From JACMLC01 sp963720235 (GTDB taxonomy: Bacteria > Acidobacteriota > Blastocatellia > Pyrinomonadales > Pyrinomonadaceae): 64,000 nucleotides of DNA. A program made the position numbers and the translations under genes. The stretch lies in assembly GCA_963720235.1 (NCBI GenBank), contig OY970389.1:186001-250000 (forward strand). The letters are read 5' to 3'. Positions 8,861 to 16,736 of the stretch are shown piece after piece. The notes beneath the pieces were generated by a model, which was not told the origin of the DNA, made no database searches, and saw only the letters and a list, made by a program, of their open reading frames with translations. Positions within the stretch are counted from its first letter, which is position 1. Every line of letters begins with the position of its first letter.

Positions 8861-10024
8861 ATGTCGGCGGCGGTAGAAACAACTGCACCAGCGACAGTCC
8901 CGGCAGTGGCTGACCTCGAAGCTCTGCTCGCGCCCATCGCCGGAGAGAATCCTGCCGGAGAGAGTCTGCAATATTCCGGCCTCCATGATGAGATACGCGA
9001 AGCGCGGCGCGCCGATGACAATCTGGCGCAGGGCGATTGGCAGCATGAGACTAAAGCCGCAGACTTTCATCAGGTCTTGAGTCTCGCCGTTCCCGCGCTC
9101 TCCGAGAAGACCAAAGACTTGCAGGTCTGCGCGTGGCTCGCTGAATCGCTTGTCAAGGTGCACGGCTTTCCCGGCCTGCGCGACAGCTTGAAACTCATGC
9201 GCGGAGTGCATGAGCAGTTCTGGGACAATCTTTTCCCGGAGATTGATGAAGGCGATTTGGAAGCGCGCGCCAATGCTCTCTCGTGGATGGATCGCGAGCT
9301 TGCGCTGGCAATCAAGGAAGTGCCTGTGACGAATGTTCCGGGCGGCGGCACAAATTACAACTACCTACAGTGGGAAGAGTCGAAGCAGTTTGATATTCCA
9401 GAAAAGCTGGAAAACATGGATTCGGAAAAACTCGCGCGGATGGAAGAGATGCGCGCGCAGGCTCTGGAAGAAGGCAAGACGACCGGAGAGGATTGGCGCA
9501 AGGCCGTCAATGCGACGCGGCGCGCTTTTTATGAAGAGTTGTGGAGTTTGCTGAACGAGTGTTGGGAAGAGTTTCAGTTGCTAGACAAGGTGATGGATGA
9601 GAAGTATGAGCGACAAACGCCGGGACTCGGCACGCTCAAAAAATCTCTCAATGAAGTCCGCACGCTCGTTGAAAAGCTTGTTAAAGAGAAACGCATTCTT
9701 GAACCAGACCCAGTGGCGGATGCTGCGGACGGCGAAGGCGGAGAGGCTGGCGCGGATGGTTCATCCGGCACAGGCATTTCGATGGGGCCTGTTCGCAGCC
9801 GTCAGGAAGCTCTGCGCCGTCTGGCGGAAGTCTCCGAATTTTTTCGCCGGACTGAGCCGCACAGCCCAGTCGCTTATCTGGTCCAGCGCGCAATCAAGTG
9901 GGGACAGATGCCGCTTGAGAACTGGCTACAGGATGTGATTAAGGATGATGTCGTGCTCGGCCATTTGCGCGAAACGCTGGGGCTCAATACGCCGCTGGAT
10001 ACAAGCGGCGGCGAAGGAGAGTAG
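8861..10024 (+). CDS. tssA: T6SS protein TssA (ImpA family)
   Basis: A 387-residue protein with an N-terminal ImpA_N domain (ALLAPIAGENPAGESL onward, about residues 20-200), an acidic Gly-rich linker (about 285-305) and a VasJ/TssA C-terminal segment with RTEPHSPVAYLVQRAIKWG near the end. TssA primes baseplate and tail assembly and, in some systems, caps the growing sheath. The length and C-terminal segment resemble the short TssA class. It sits between tagJ and tssB. Confidence 0.9.
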   Translation: MSAAVETTAPATVPAVADLEALLAPIAGENPAGESLQYSGLHDEIREARRADDNLAQGDWQHETKAADFHQVLSLAVPALSEKTKDLQVCAWLAESLVKVHGFPGLRDSLKLMRGVHEQFWDNLFPEIDEGDLEARANALSWMDRELALAIKEVPVTNVPGGGTNYNYLQWEESKQFDIPEKLENMDSEKLARMEEMRAQALEEGKTTGEDWRKAVNATRRAFYEELWSLLNECWEEFQLLDKVMDEKYERQTPGLGTLKKSLNEVRTLVEKLVKEKRILEPDPVADAADGEGGEAGADGSSGTGISMGPVRSRQEALRRLAEVSEFFRRTEPHSPVAYLVQRAIKWGQMPLENWLQDVIKDDVVLGHLRETLGLNTPLDTSGGEGE

Positions 10025-10197
10025 GGTCGGGCCAAAAGTTTTTTTACGCTGTGACCGAAAGCAGTGAAGCTATTGTTTACGTCACAACAAATGTTGATGA
10101 ACCAACAAAACCATGTGGACGATTAATTATTTAATCAAGCCGGTTGGAGTAGCAACCGGGCACCCGTCTGCGACAAACCTAGAAAGGAGTGACCCTT

Positions 10198-10749
10198 ATG
10201 CCCAAAAAGGAGAGCACACAACATAAACTTGACCGCGTGCGCCCGCCGCGTGTGCATATTACTTACGACGTGGAAATCGGCGGCGCGATTGAGTTGAAAG
10301 AATTACCTTTCGTGGTCGGCGTGCTGGGCGACTTCGCCGGCAAGCCGGATCAGCCCCTGCCACGACTCAAGGATCGCAAGTTCGTTGAGATAGACCGCGA
10401 CAACTTTAATCAAGTGCTGAGCGGCATGAAGCCGCGCCTCGCCTATCGCGTGGACAACAAGCTGACGGATGACGGCAGCAAGATGAACGTCGAGATGCGT
10501 TTCAACAGCATAGAGGATTTCGAGCCCGACCAACTCGTCAATCAGGTCGAGCCGCTTCGCCGTCTGGTCGAGGCGCGCAAGAAGCTGTCCGATCTGCTCT
10601 CGAAGATGGACGGCAATGACAAGCTTGAAGAACTGCTTCAGGAAATTATCAGCAACACCGGCGCGCAGAAACAGTTGAGCGACCAACTGGGAATCGAAGC
10701 GTCTGCCGCAGACGGTGGTGGTACAAAGGAGGAGCAGCCCAATGAGTAA
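10198..10749 (+). CDS. tssB: T6SS sheath small subunit TssB (VipA)
   Basis: A 183-residue sheath small subunit. The family block PFVVGVLGDFAG (about residues 36-47), the motif EIDRDNFNQVL and the region EPLRRLVEARKKLSDLL are all present. TssB pairs with TssC to build the contractile sheath. ATG 10198 has AGGAG eight bases upstream; a GTG at 10189 overlaps that Shine-Dalgarno and is rejected. The 3' end overlaps the tssC start by 8 nt, which indicates translational coupling at the one-to-one ratio needed for the heterodimer. Confidence 0.95.
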   Translation: MPKKESTQHKLDRVRPPRVHITYDVEIGGAIELKELPFVVGVLGDFAGKPDQPLPRLKDRKFVEIDRDNFNQVLSGMKPRLAYRVDNKLTDDGSKMNVEMRFNSIEDFEPDQLVNQVEPLRRLVEARKKLSDLLSKMDGNDKLEELLQEIISNTGAQKQLSDQLGIEASAADGGGTKEEQPNE

Positions 10750-12235
10750 GAACGTAGAAAAGAAAGGCGCTGCCGTCGTCACGGAAGAACAGCAAGGCGA
10801 GACAGACTTGCTGAGCCGAATCTTAGACGAAGGGCGGCTGGCGCGCGATGAGAGTCAGACCGAGCGCGCCAAAGACATGATTGCAGAGTTTGTCCAGCAG
10901 GTCATGCAAGGGCAGATGACCGTCTCCAAAGACATGGAGTCAACCATCAACGCACGCATCGCCGCCATCGACAAACTCCTCTCGGCGCAGCTCAACGAAA
11001 TCATGCACGCCGAAGAGTTTCAAAAGCTCGAAGGCTCCTGGCGCGGGCTGCATCATCTGGTCCACAACAGCGAGACCAGCACGATGCTCAAGATTCGCGT
11101 CATGAATGTCTCGAAGAAAGACCTCTTGAAAGATTTGGAACGCGCGGCGGAGTTTGACCAGTCCGCGCTCTTCAAGAAAGTCTATGAAGAGGAGTTCGGC
11201 ACATTCGGCGGCGCGCCCTTCGGCACTTTGATTGGCGACTATGAGTTCGGCAATCACCCGCAGGACATGTCGCTGCTCGAAAAAATCTCGAACGTCGCGG
11301 CGGCAGCGCACGCGCCGTTCATCTCCGCCGCTTCAGCCGGGCTCTTCGGTTGGGACACCTTCACGGACCTGACGGAAGTACGCGACCTGGCGAAAATTTT
11401 CGACCGCACGGAGTATGTCAAATGGCGTTCGTTCCGCGAGTCGGAGGATTCGCGCTATGTCGGACTGACTTTGCCGCACACCTTGATGCGCCTGCCTTAC
11501 GGGCAGGAGACTGTGCCGACAGAGAGCTTCAATTTTGAAGAGGACGTGGACGGCAAAGACCACAAGAAATACTTGTGGGGCAATGCCGCATACTCTTTCG
11601 GCACGCGCCTGACGGAAGCCTTTGCGATGTATAACTGGTGCGTGGCGATTCGCGGCGTGGAAGGCGGCGGTCTTGTGCAGGGCTTGCCCTCGCACACTTT
11701 CCAGACAGACGAAGGCGAAGTCGCGCTCAAATGCCCGACAGAGATTGCCATCACAGACCGGCGCGAGAAAGAGTTCTCAGACCTCGGATTCATTCCGCTC
11801 GTGCATTGCAAGAACACTGACTATGCGGCCTTCTTCGGCGCGCAAAGTTCCAACAAGGCTAAGAAGTATGACACGGACTTTGCCAATGCGAACGCGCGTC
11901 TTTCGACGCAGCTTCAATACATGTTCGCGGTCTCGCGCTTTGCGCATTACCTGAAAGCGATGATGCGCGACAAAATCGGCAGCTTTATGTCGCGCAAAGA
12001 CTGCGAAATGTTCCTCAATCGCTGGATTAATAACTACGTGACTGAGGATGATACAGCATCGCCCGCAACTAAAGCTCAGTATCCTTTGCGCGAGGCGCGT
12101 ATCGAAGTTGCGGAAGTTCCCGGCAAGCCCGGCGTCTATAAGGCTGTGGCTTTCCTGCGCCCGCATTTCCAGCTTGACGAGTTGTCTGTTTCGCTGCGAC
12201 TGGTGGCAGACCTTCCGCCGCCTGTTAACAGGTAA
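10742..12235 (+). CDS. tssC: T6SS sheath large subunit TssC (VipB)
   Basis: A 497-residue large sheath subunit, full length. Recognisable blocks include EFQKLEGSWRGLHHLVHNSE, YEEEFGTFGGAPFGTLIGDY, PFISAASAGLFG, LPHTLMRLPYG and the C-terminal FLRPHFQLDELSVSLRLV. ATG 10742 lies inside the end of tssB with AAAGGAGGAG upstream; the longer in-frame GTG at 10715 would remove this arrangement and is rejected. This canonical copy is the reference for the TssB-TssC fusion at 28.4 kb, which lacks the last roughly 150 residues. Confidence 0.96.
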   Translation: MSKNVEKKGAAVVTEEQQGETDLLSRILDEGRLARDESQTERAKDMIAEFVQQVMQGQMTVSKDMESTINARIAAIDKLLSAQLNEIMHAEEFQKLEGSWRGLHHLVHNSETSTMLKIRVMNVSKKDLLKDLERAAEFDQSALFKKVYEEEFGTFGGAPFGTLIGDYEFGNHPQDMSLLEKISNVAAAAHAPFISAASAGLFGWDTFTDLTEVRDLAKIFDRTEYVKWRSFRESEDSRYVGLTLPHTLMRLPYGQETVPTESFNFEEDVDGKDHKKYLWGNAAYSFGTRLTEAFAMYNWCVAIRGVEGGGLVQGLPSHTFQTDEGEVALKCPTEIAITDRREKEFSDLGFIPLVHCKNTDYAAFFGAQSSNKAKKYDTDFANANARLSTQLQYMFAVSRFAHYLKAMMRDKIGSFMSRKDCEMFLNRWINNYVTEDDTASPATKAQYPLREARIEVAEVPGKPGVYKAVAFLRPHFQLDELSVSLRLVADLPPPVNR

Positions 12236-12248
12236 GCGAAAGCTTCGG

Positions 12249-12280
12249 ATGAGAGGCCGCAAAGCGCTTCGGCCTCTCAC
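12249..12280 (+). terminator. Hairpin after tssC (possible attenuator)
   Basis: GAGAGGCCG (12251-12259) pairs perfectly with CGGCCTCTC (12270-12278) over a 10-nt loop, and the stem extends by flanking pairs. No clear T-run follows, so it may stabilise the upstream mRNA or attenuate rather than terminate. It lies in the 376-nt tssC-hcp gap 12236-12611, which shows no other gene. Confidence 0.4.
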
Positions 12281-12611
12281 CGATTTGCTTACTAAAAACG
12301 AGCTTTTGCGGGCCGCCGGAGAGCGCAAATCTATCGTCCGCCTGCGTCTCTGATTGCAACGACGATGAGACGCGACGGCTAACATGTAAAGAGAATTTGC
12401 GAATTGGCGAGACGGCCCTTTAACGCTCGGTGATGCGAGATTAAAAAGGAAGCGAAACGAGCGAAAAGGCCGTCAGGCGATCAAGACGCGAGCCATAGCT
12501 CTGTGGCCTGATCCTCGCAATCCGGCTTAAAACATTTTTTGGAGTCAAACATATCTGGAAGCGGCTAAAGAGACCAAGCTTCCGTTCCCACTCTCGAAAG
12601 GAGAAACGACA

Positions 12612-13100
12612 ATGGCAGCAGTTGACATGTTCTTAAAAATTCAAGGGGTTGAAGGCGAAAGCCAGGATCACGCACATAAGGGCGAGATTCAGCTTGAATC
12701 ATTTTCGTGGGGCGCGACCAATTCAGGTACGTTTTCCTACGGCGGTGGCGGCGGCGCGGGTAAAGTTTCGATGAACGATTTCCATTTCGTGATGCGAAAC
12801 TGCAAGGCCAGCCCCAAGCTCTTTCTGGCCTGTGCGACCGGCGAGCACTTTAAGGAAGCCATGCTGACCTGCCGCAAGGCCGGTAAACAGCAGCAGGAAT
12901 TTCTCAAAGTGAAATTCACAGACCTTCTGGTCGCGTCATATCAGACCGGCGGCTCTGCCAACGGCGACGTTCTGCCGATGGATCAGGTCTCGCTCAACTT
13001 CGCTAAAATCGAAGTCGAGTACAAAGAGCAGAAGCCGGACGGCAGCCTCGGCGGCGCGGTCAAGGCTGGCTACGACCAGAAACAGAACAAGCAGGTCTAA
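12612..13100 (+). CDS. hcp: T6SS tube protein Hcp (TssD)
   Basis: A 162-residue Hcp of the family beginning MFLKIQGVEGES, with the signature block ESFSWGATNSG (about residues 29-39). Hcp hexamers stack into the inner tube that is propelled by the sheath and can chaperone small effectors. A strong Shine-Dalgarno (AAAGGAGAAACGAC before the ATG) and the long 376-nt leader fit separate high-level expression. A terminator-like hairpin follows 77 nt after the stop. Confidence 0.95.
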   Translation: MAAVDMFLKIQGVEGESQDHAHKGEIQLESFSWGATNSGTFSYGGGGGAGKVSMNDFHFVMRNCKASPKLFLACATGEHFKEAMLTCRKAGKQQQEFLKVKFTDLLVASYQTGGSANGDVLPMDQVSLNFAKIEVEYKEQKPDGSLGGAVKAGYDQKQNKQV

Positions 13101-13176
13101 TTGCTCGTTCCGAGGCTTAAAGGGCCTTGTGGGAATGTAAGCACTGGAGCCGTGCAAAATTGATTGTGTGATGTGC

Positions 13177-13233
13177 GGGCGCTGAGCGTGAGAGAGCGCA
13201 ACCCGACTTCTGACGCCAGCGCCCTATTTTTAT
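13177..13233 (+). terminator. Terminator-like hairpin after hcp
   Basis: GGGCGCTG (13177-13184) pairs with CAGCGCCC (13217-13224), followed by TATTTTTAT. The 32-nt loop is long for an intrinsic terminator, but the T-rich tail and the position after hcp suggest partial termination that keeps hcp transcript levels above those of tssE onward. Confidence 0.45.
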
Positions 13234-13346
13234 CGGGCCACAGGCCAACGCGAAAGCACACACAACATTTTGTCGTTTCCAGAACTATCCCGAAAACATT
13301 CCGCCAGCCTGCAAAAATTTCCATCGGTGACAAAGGGACGAGAGCC

Positions 13347-13832
13347 GTGCTCAGAACTGACAACGAAGTCCGTATCACACCTTCAGTGCTGGATCGCCTG
13401 CTCGATTACGAGCCGGAACTGTCGCGCGAGCCTCCGGCTTCAAGAGCCAAGAGCCTCCGCCAGTTAAAGCAATCGGTCAAACGCGATTTGGAATGGCTCT
13501 TGAACACGCGACGCTACGCCGAAGAGTTGTCGCCGGAATTAAAAGAGCTGAATGAATCGATGGCCGTTTACGGTCTGCCGGATTTTACTGCGGCCAGTGT
13601 CAAGAGCCCTTCGGATCAAAAAATGATGCGCCGCTCGCTGGAAAATGCGATTCGCGTTTTCGAGCCGCGCCTCGAAGATTTAATCGTGACGCTTGAGCCG
13701 CTTGACGGCATTGAGCGCGTGATGCGCTTTCGCATTGACGCGCGCCTCAAGGTCGAGCCCGCGCCCGAACCCGTCACCTTTGACACTGTCCTGCAACTCG
13801 GAAGTGGACAAATCATTGTGCAGGAGAAGTAA
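13347..13832 (+). CDS. tssE: T6SS baseplate protein TssE (gp25-like)
   Basis: Phage gp25-like wedge component that starts sheath polymerisation. The start is uncertain. The open frame begins at GTG 13164, but the first 61 residues do not look like TssE and overlap the hairpin after hcp. GTG 13347 gives 161 residues beginning VLRTDNEVRITPSVLDRLL, close to the usual length. The family core SLRQLKQSVKRDLEWLLNTRR, split here at residue 15, and YGLPDF are present. The stop overlaps the tssF ATG by one base, so the two are coupled. Confidence 0.85.
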   Translation: MLRTDNEVRITPSVLDRLLDYEPELSREPPASRAKSLRQLKQSVKRDLEWLLNTRRYAEELSPELKELNESMAVYGLPDFTAASVKSPSDQKMMRRSLENAIRVFEPRLEDLIVTLEPLDGIERVMRFRIDARLKVEPAPEPVTFDTVLQLGSGQIIVQEK

Positions 13833-15706
13833 TGCGCGACGAACTCTTGGGATACTACGAGCGTGAGCTGGTCTTCATGCGCCAGATGGGCGCGGAGTTT
13901 GCCCGCAAGTATCCGAAGATTGCCTCGCGCCTGTTGATTGAAGAGAACGCCTGCGACGACCCGCACGCCGAACGCATGATAGAAGCCTTCGCCTTTCTGG
14001 CGGGCCGCGTGCACCTCAAGATTGACGACGAGTTTCCAGAGATTACAGAGTCGTTTCTCAATGTTCTCTATCCGCATTATCTGGCCCCGATTCCTTCTAT
14101 GTCCATCGCGCAGTTCTCGACTGAGCAGGCGAGTCTGACGACGGGCTACATGCTCCCGCGCGAGACCAATCTTTATTCGCAGCCGGTACAGGGGACGCCG
14201 TGCCGTTTCCGCACCTGTTACCCTGTCACGCTCTGGCCCATCGGAGTCGAGTCAGCATCGCTTGAATCCCTAGACCCTGTGGACACGCGCGGGCGTTGGG
14301 GCGAAGCCGTCATCAAACTGAGCCTTGAGTGCTACAACGAGACGAAACTCTCGACCTTGAGAACTGGCGAGGCAAAGCAGATTGACAGCCTGCGATTTTA
14401 TATCAACGGCGACCCGCAGATTGTCTATCCGCTTTACGAAATGATTTTCAATCAAGCGACGCGCGTGGAGCTAAAGCCCAAGCCGACGAAGAAGACTTCG
14501 CGCACCGCGCTCTTAAAGCCTGTTGCGCCGCCGACTCCAATCACGCTTCCGACTTCTGTGCTGCGGCCCGTCGGCTTTGATGCAAACGAAGGAATGTTGC
14601 CCTACACTGCGCGCTCCTTCACAGGCTATCGCCTGCTCTCGGAATACTTTTCTTTTCCGAACAAGTTTCTGTTCTTCGATTTGACGGGCATAGACAAAGC
14701 CGCGCAGGCGAATTTCGGCGACCGCTTTGAGATTGCCATTTACCTGCAAGACATCACACCGCCGCGCGGCGCTGTCAGCGCGGAGACATTTCAACTTAAC
14801 TGCGCGCCTATCATCAATCTCTACAGAGAACTTGCGGAGCCGATTCAATTAACCGCGCAGCAGCATGAATATCATGTCATCCCTGATGTGAGGCGACAGC
14901 TTGCGACGGAAGTTTATGCGGTTGAGACTGTGAGCGCGACAGACCCGCGCACGAAACAGACTAGAGACTTTCAACCCTTCTACTCGTTCAGACACATCTA
15001 CGACCGCGAGCAGGATAGAACCTTCTGGTACACGACGCGCCGCCAGTCGCAGAAACCCGAAGACCCCGGAACAGAAGTCTTCATCTCGCTTGTTGACCTC
15101 GGATTTAATCCGCACGTTCCGGCTGTCGAGACCTTGAATGTGCACACGCTTTGCACGAACCGCGACTTGCCGGGCAAGTTGCCTTTCGGCGGGCGCGAGG
15201 GCGAATTGGAAGTTGAAGGCGTCGCGCCGTTTTCGCGTGTGCGTTGTTTGACGAAGCCAAACGAGACTTTGCGTCCGCCCTTGAGGCGCGCGGCGCAGTG
15301 GCGTTTGATTTCGCATCTGACGCTCAATCACCTCTCGCTCGTCGAGAGCGAAACTACAGGCTCGCCCGAAGCCTTGCAGGAAATTCTATATCTTTACGAC
15401 CTTGCGGATTCTTCTTCGACGCGCAAGCAGATAACGGGCATCAGCAGCGTTTCGAGTCGCCGCGTGACGCGGCAAATGGGCTCGCGCATCGGCTCAGGCT
15501 TTGTGCGCGGGCTTGAAACAACAATCGAGTTTGACGAAGAGCAATATGTCGGCAGCGGCCTCTTTTTGTTCGCCTCTGTGCTTGAACGGTTCCTCGGACT
15601 TTACGCCTCAATCAATTCGTTCAACCAACTCGTGGCGAAGACCAGACAGCGCGAAGGACATTTAAAGCGATGGCAGCCGAGGGCGGGGGAGCACATACTC
15701 CTCTAG
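13832..15706 (+). CDS. tssF: T6SS baseplate protein TssF (ImpG)
   Basis: A 624-residue TssF of normal size. The family start LLGYYERELVFMRQMGAEFA and the block PHAERMIEAFAFLAGRVHLK (about residues 49-68) are diagnostic. TssF forms the wedge with TssE and TssG and contacts TssK. It overlaps tssE by 1 nt at its start and tssG by 37 nt at its end, so the three wedge genes form a coupled unit. Confidence 0.95.
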   Translation: MRDELLGYYERELVFMRQMGAEFARKYPKIASRLLIEENACDDPHAERMIEAFAFLAGRVHLKIDDEFPEITESFLNVLYPHYLAPIPSMSIAQFSTEQASLTTGYMLPRETNLYSQPVQGTPCRFRTCYPVTLWPIGVESASLESLDPVDTRGRWGEAVIKLSLECYNETKLSTLRTGEAKQIDSLRFYINGDPQIVYPLYEMIFNQATRVELKPKPTKKTSRTALLKPVAPPTPITLPTSVLRPVGFDANEGMLPYTARSFTGYRLLSEYFSFPNKFLFFDLTGIDKAAQANFGDRFEIAIYLQDITPPRGAVSAETFQLNCAPIINLYRELAEPIQLTAQQHEYHVIPDVRRQLATEVYAVETVSATDPRTKQTRDFQPFYSFRHIYDREQDRTFWYTTRRQSQKPEDPGTEVFISLVDLGFNPHVPAVETLNVHTLCTNRDLPGKLPFGGREGELEVEGVAPFSRVRCLTKPNETLRPPLRRAAQWRLISHLTLNHLSLVESETTGSPEALQEILYLYDLADSSSTRKQITGISSVSSRRVTRQMGSRIGSGFVRGLETTIEFDEEQYVGSGLFLFASVLERFLGLYASINSFNQLVAKTRQREGHLKRWQPRAGEHILL

Positions 15707-16701
15707 TCAAAGTTCTCTTTGACGAGCCGTATCGTTTCGATTTTTTTCAGGCGGTGCGCTTGCTCGAAAGAATCTACCCGGAGCGCGCACCTGTCGCGCG
15801 CGGGCCTGTCCCCTTGCGCGAAGTTGTGCGCTTCAGGACGCGCGCCGCGCTCGCCTTTCCGCCCAGCCAGCTCTACGAGATTGAGCGCAACAATGAATCG
15901 GAACCGGATGCGCCGCTTGAGATGACTGTGGCCTTTATGGGAATGACTGGGCCACTCGGTGTGCTCCCGGCTCAGTACACGGAATTGCTGGCAGAGCGTG
16001 CGCGTTATAAAGACACTGCGCTCTGGAGCTTTCTTGATATCTTTAGCCACCGGATGATTTCGCTCTTTTACCGCGCGTGGGAAAAGCATCATTTCCCAAT
16101 CGCTTATGAGCGCGGCGACGAAGATCGCTTTACGGAATTTCTCTTTGACACTATCGGGATGGGAACGCGCGGCCTGCGTCCCGGTCGCCTTAATGTCGAA
16201 GACCAGAGCCTGATTTTTTATGGCGGGCTGATTGCGCAGAGGCCGCATTCTGCGAGCGCGCTCAAGGCTCTGTTGGGAGATTATTTCGGCGTCCAGTGCG
16301 AGATAGATCAGTTCAAAGGTCAATGGCTCAAGCTGGAAGATGACAGCATCAGCTACTTGGGCCAGGCCAATTCTGAGTTAGGGATGAACACGATTGCCGG
16401 CACGCGCGTCTGGAACGATCAGGCGAAGTTTCGCGTCCGCTTTGGCCCACTCTCTTATCAAGAGTTTAAAGCCTTTCTGCCCGTCGGCTCGGCCTATAAG
16501 CCCGTGACTTCGCTGGCGCGATTTATGGCCGGAATGGAATTCGATTTTGATGTCCAGCTTGTCTTGAAGGCGAAAGAAGTTCCAAGCTGCATTTTAACGA
16601 CTCGCGCGCGCCGCAGGCCCATGCTCGGCTGGAGCACATGGCTCAAGACAAGCGTCTTCACCGAAGATGACGATCAGGTGGTTCTTCCGGTGAACAATTA
16701 A
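15670..16701 (+). CDS. tssG: T6SS baseplate protein TssG (ImpH)
   Basis: A 343-residue TssG. Family features include LFDEPYRFDFFQAVRLLER near the N-terminus, the block FMGMTGPLGVLPAQYTE (about residues 89-105) and FRVRFGPLSYQEF in the C-terminal part. It completes the TssEFG wedge. Translation starts at ATG 15670 inside the last codons of tssF. Confidence 0.95.
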   Translation: MAAEGGGAHTPLVKVLFDEPYRFDFFQAVRLLERIYPERAPVARGPVPLREVVRFRTRAALAFPPSQLYEIERNNESEPDAPLEMTVAFMGMTGPLGVLPAQYTELLAERARYKDTALWSFLDIFSHRMISLFYRAWEKHHFPIAYERGDEDRFTEFLFDTIGMGTRGLRPGRLNVEDQSLIFYGGLIAQRPHSASALKALLGDYFGVQCEIDQFKGQWLKLEDDSISYLGQANSELGMNTIAGTRVWNDQAKFRVRFGPLSYQEFKAFLPVGSAYKPVTSLARFMAGMEFDFDVQLVLKAKEVPSCILTTRARRRPMLGWSTWLKTSVFTEDDDQVVLPVNN

Positions 16702-16736
16702 GAGGGGAAACGTGACCGCATAGAAAGGGCATAGCC

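Noticed and set aside
12236..12611. Possible small gene between tssC and hcp
   Set aside because: ORFs there are short, lack ribosome sites and show no family features; only the hairpin is convincing.
13164..13346. N-terminal extension of tssE from GTG 13164
   Set aside because: The extra residues are not TssE-like and overlap the terminator-like hairpin after hcp.
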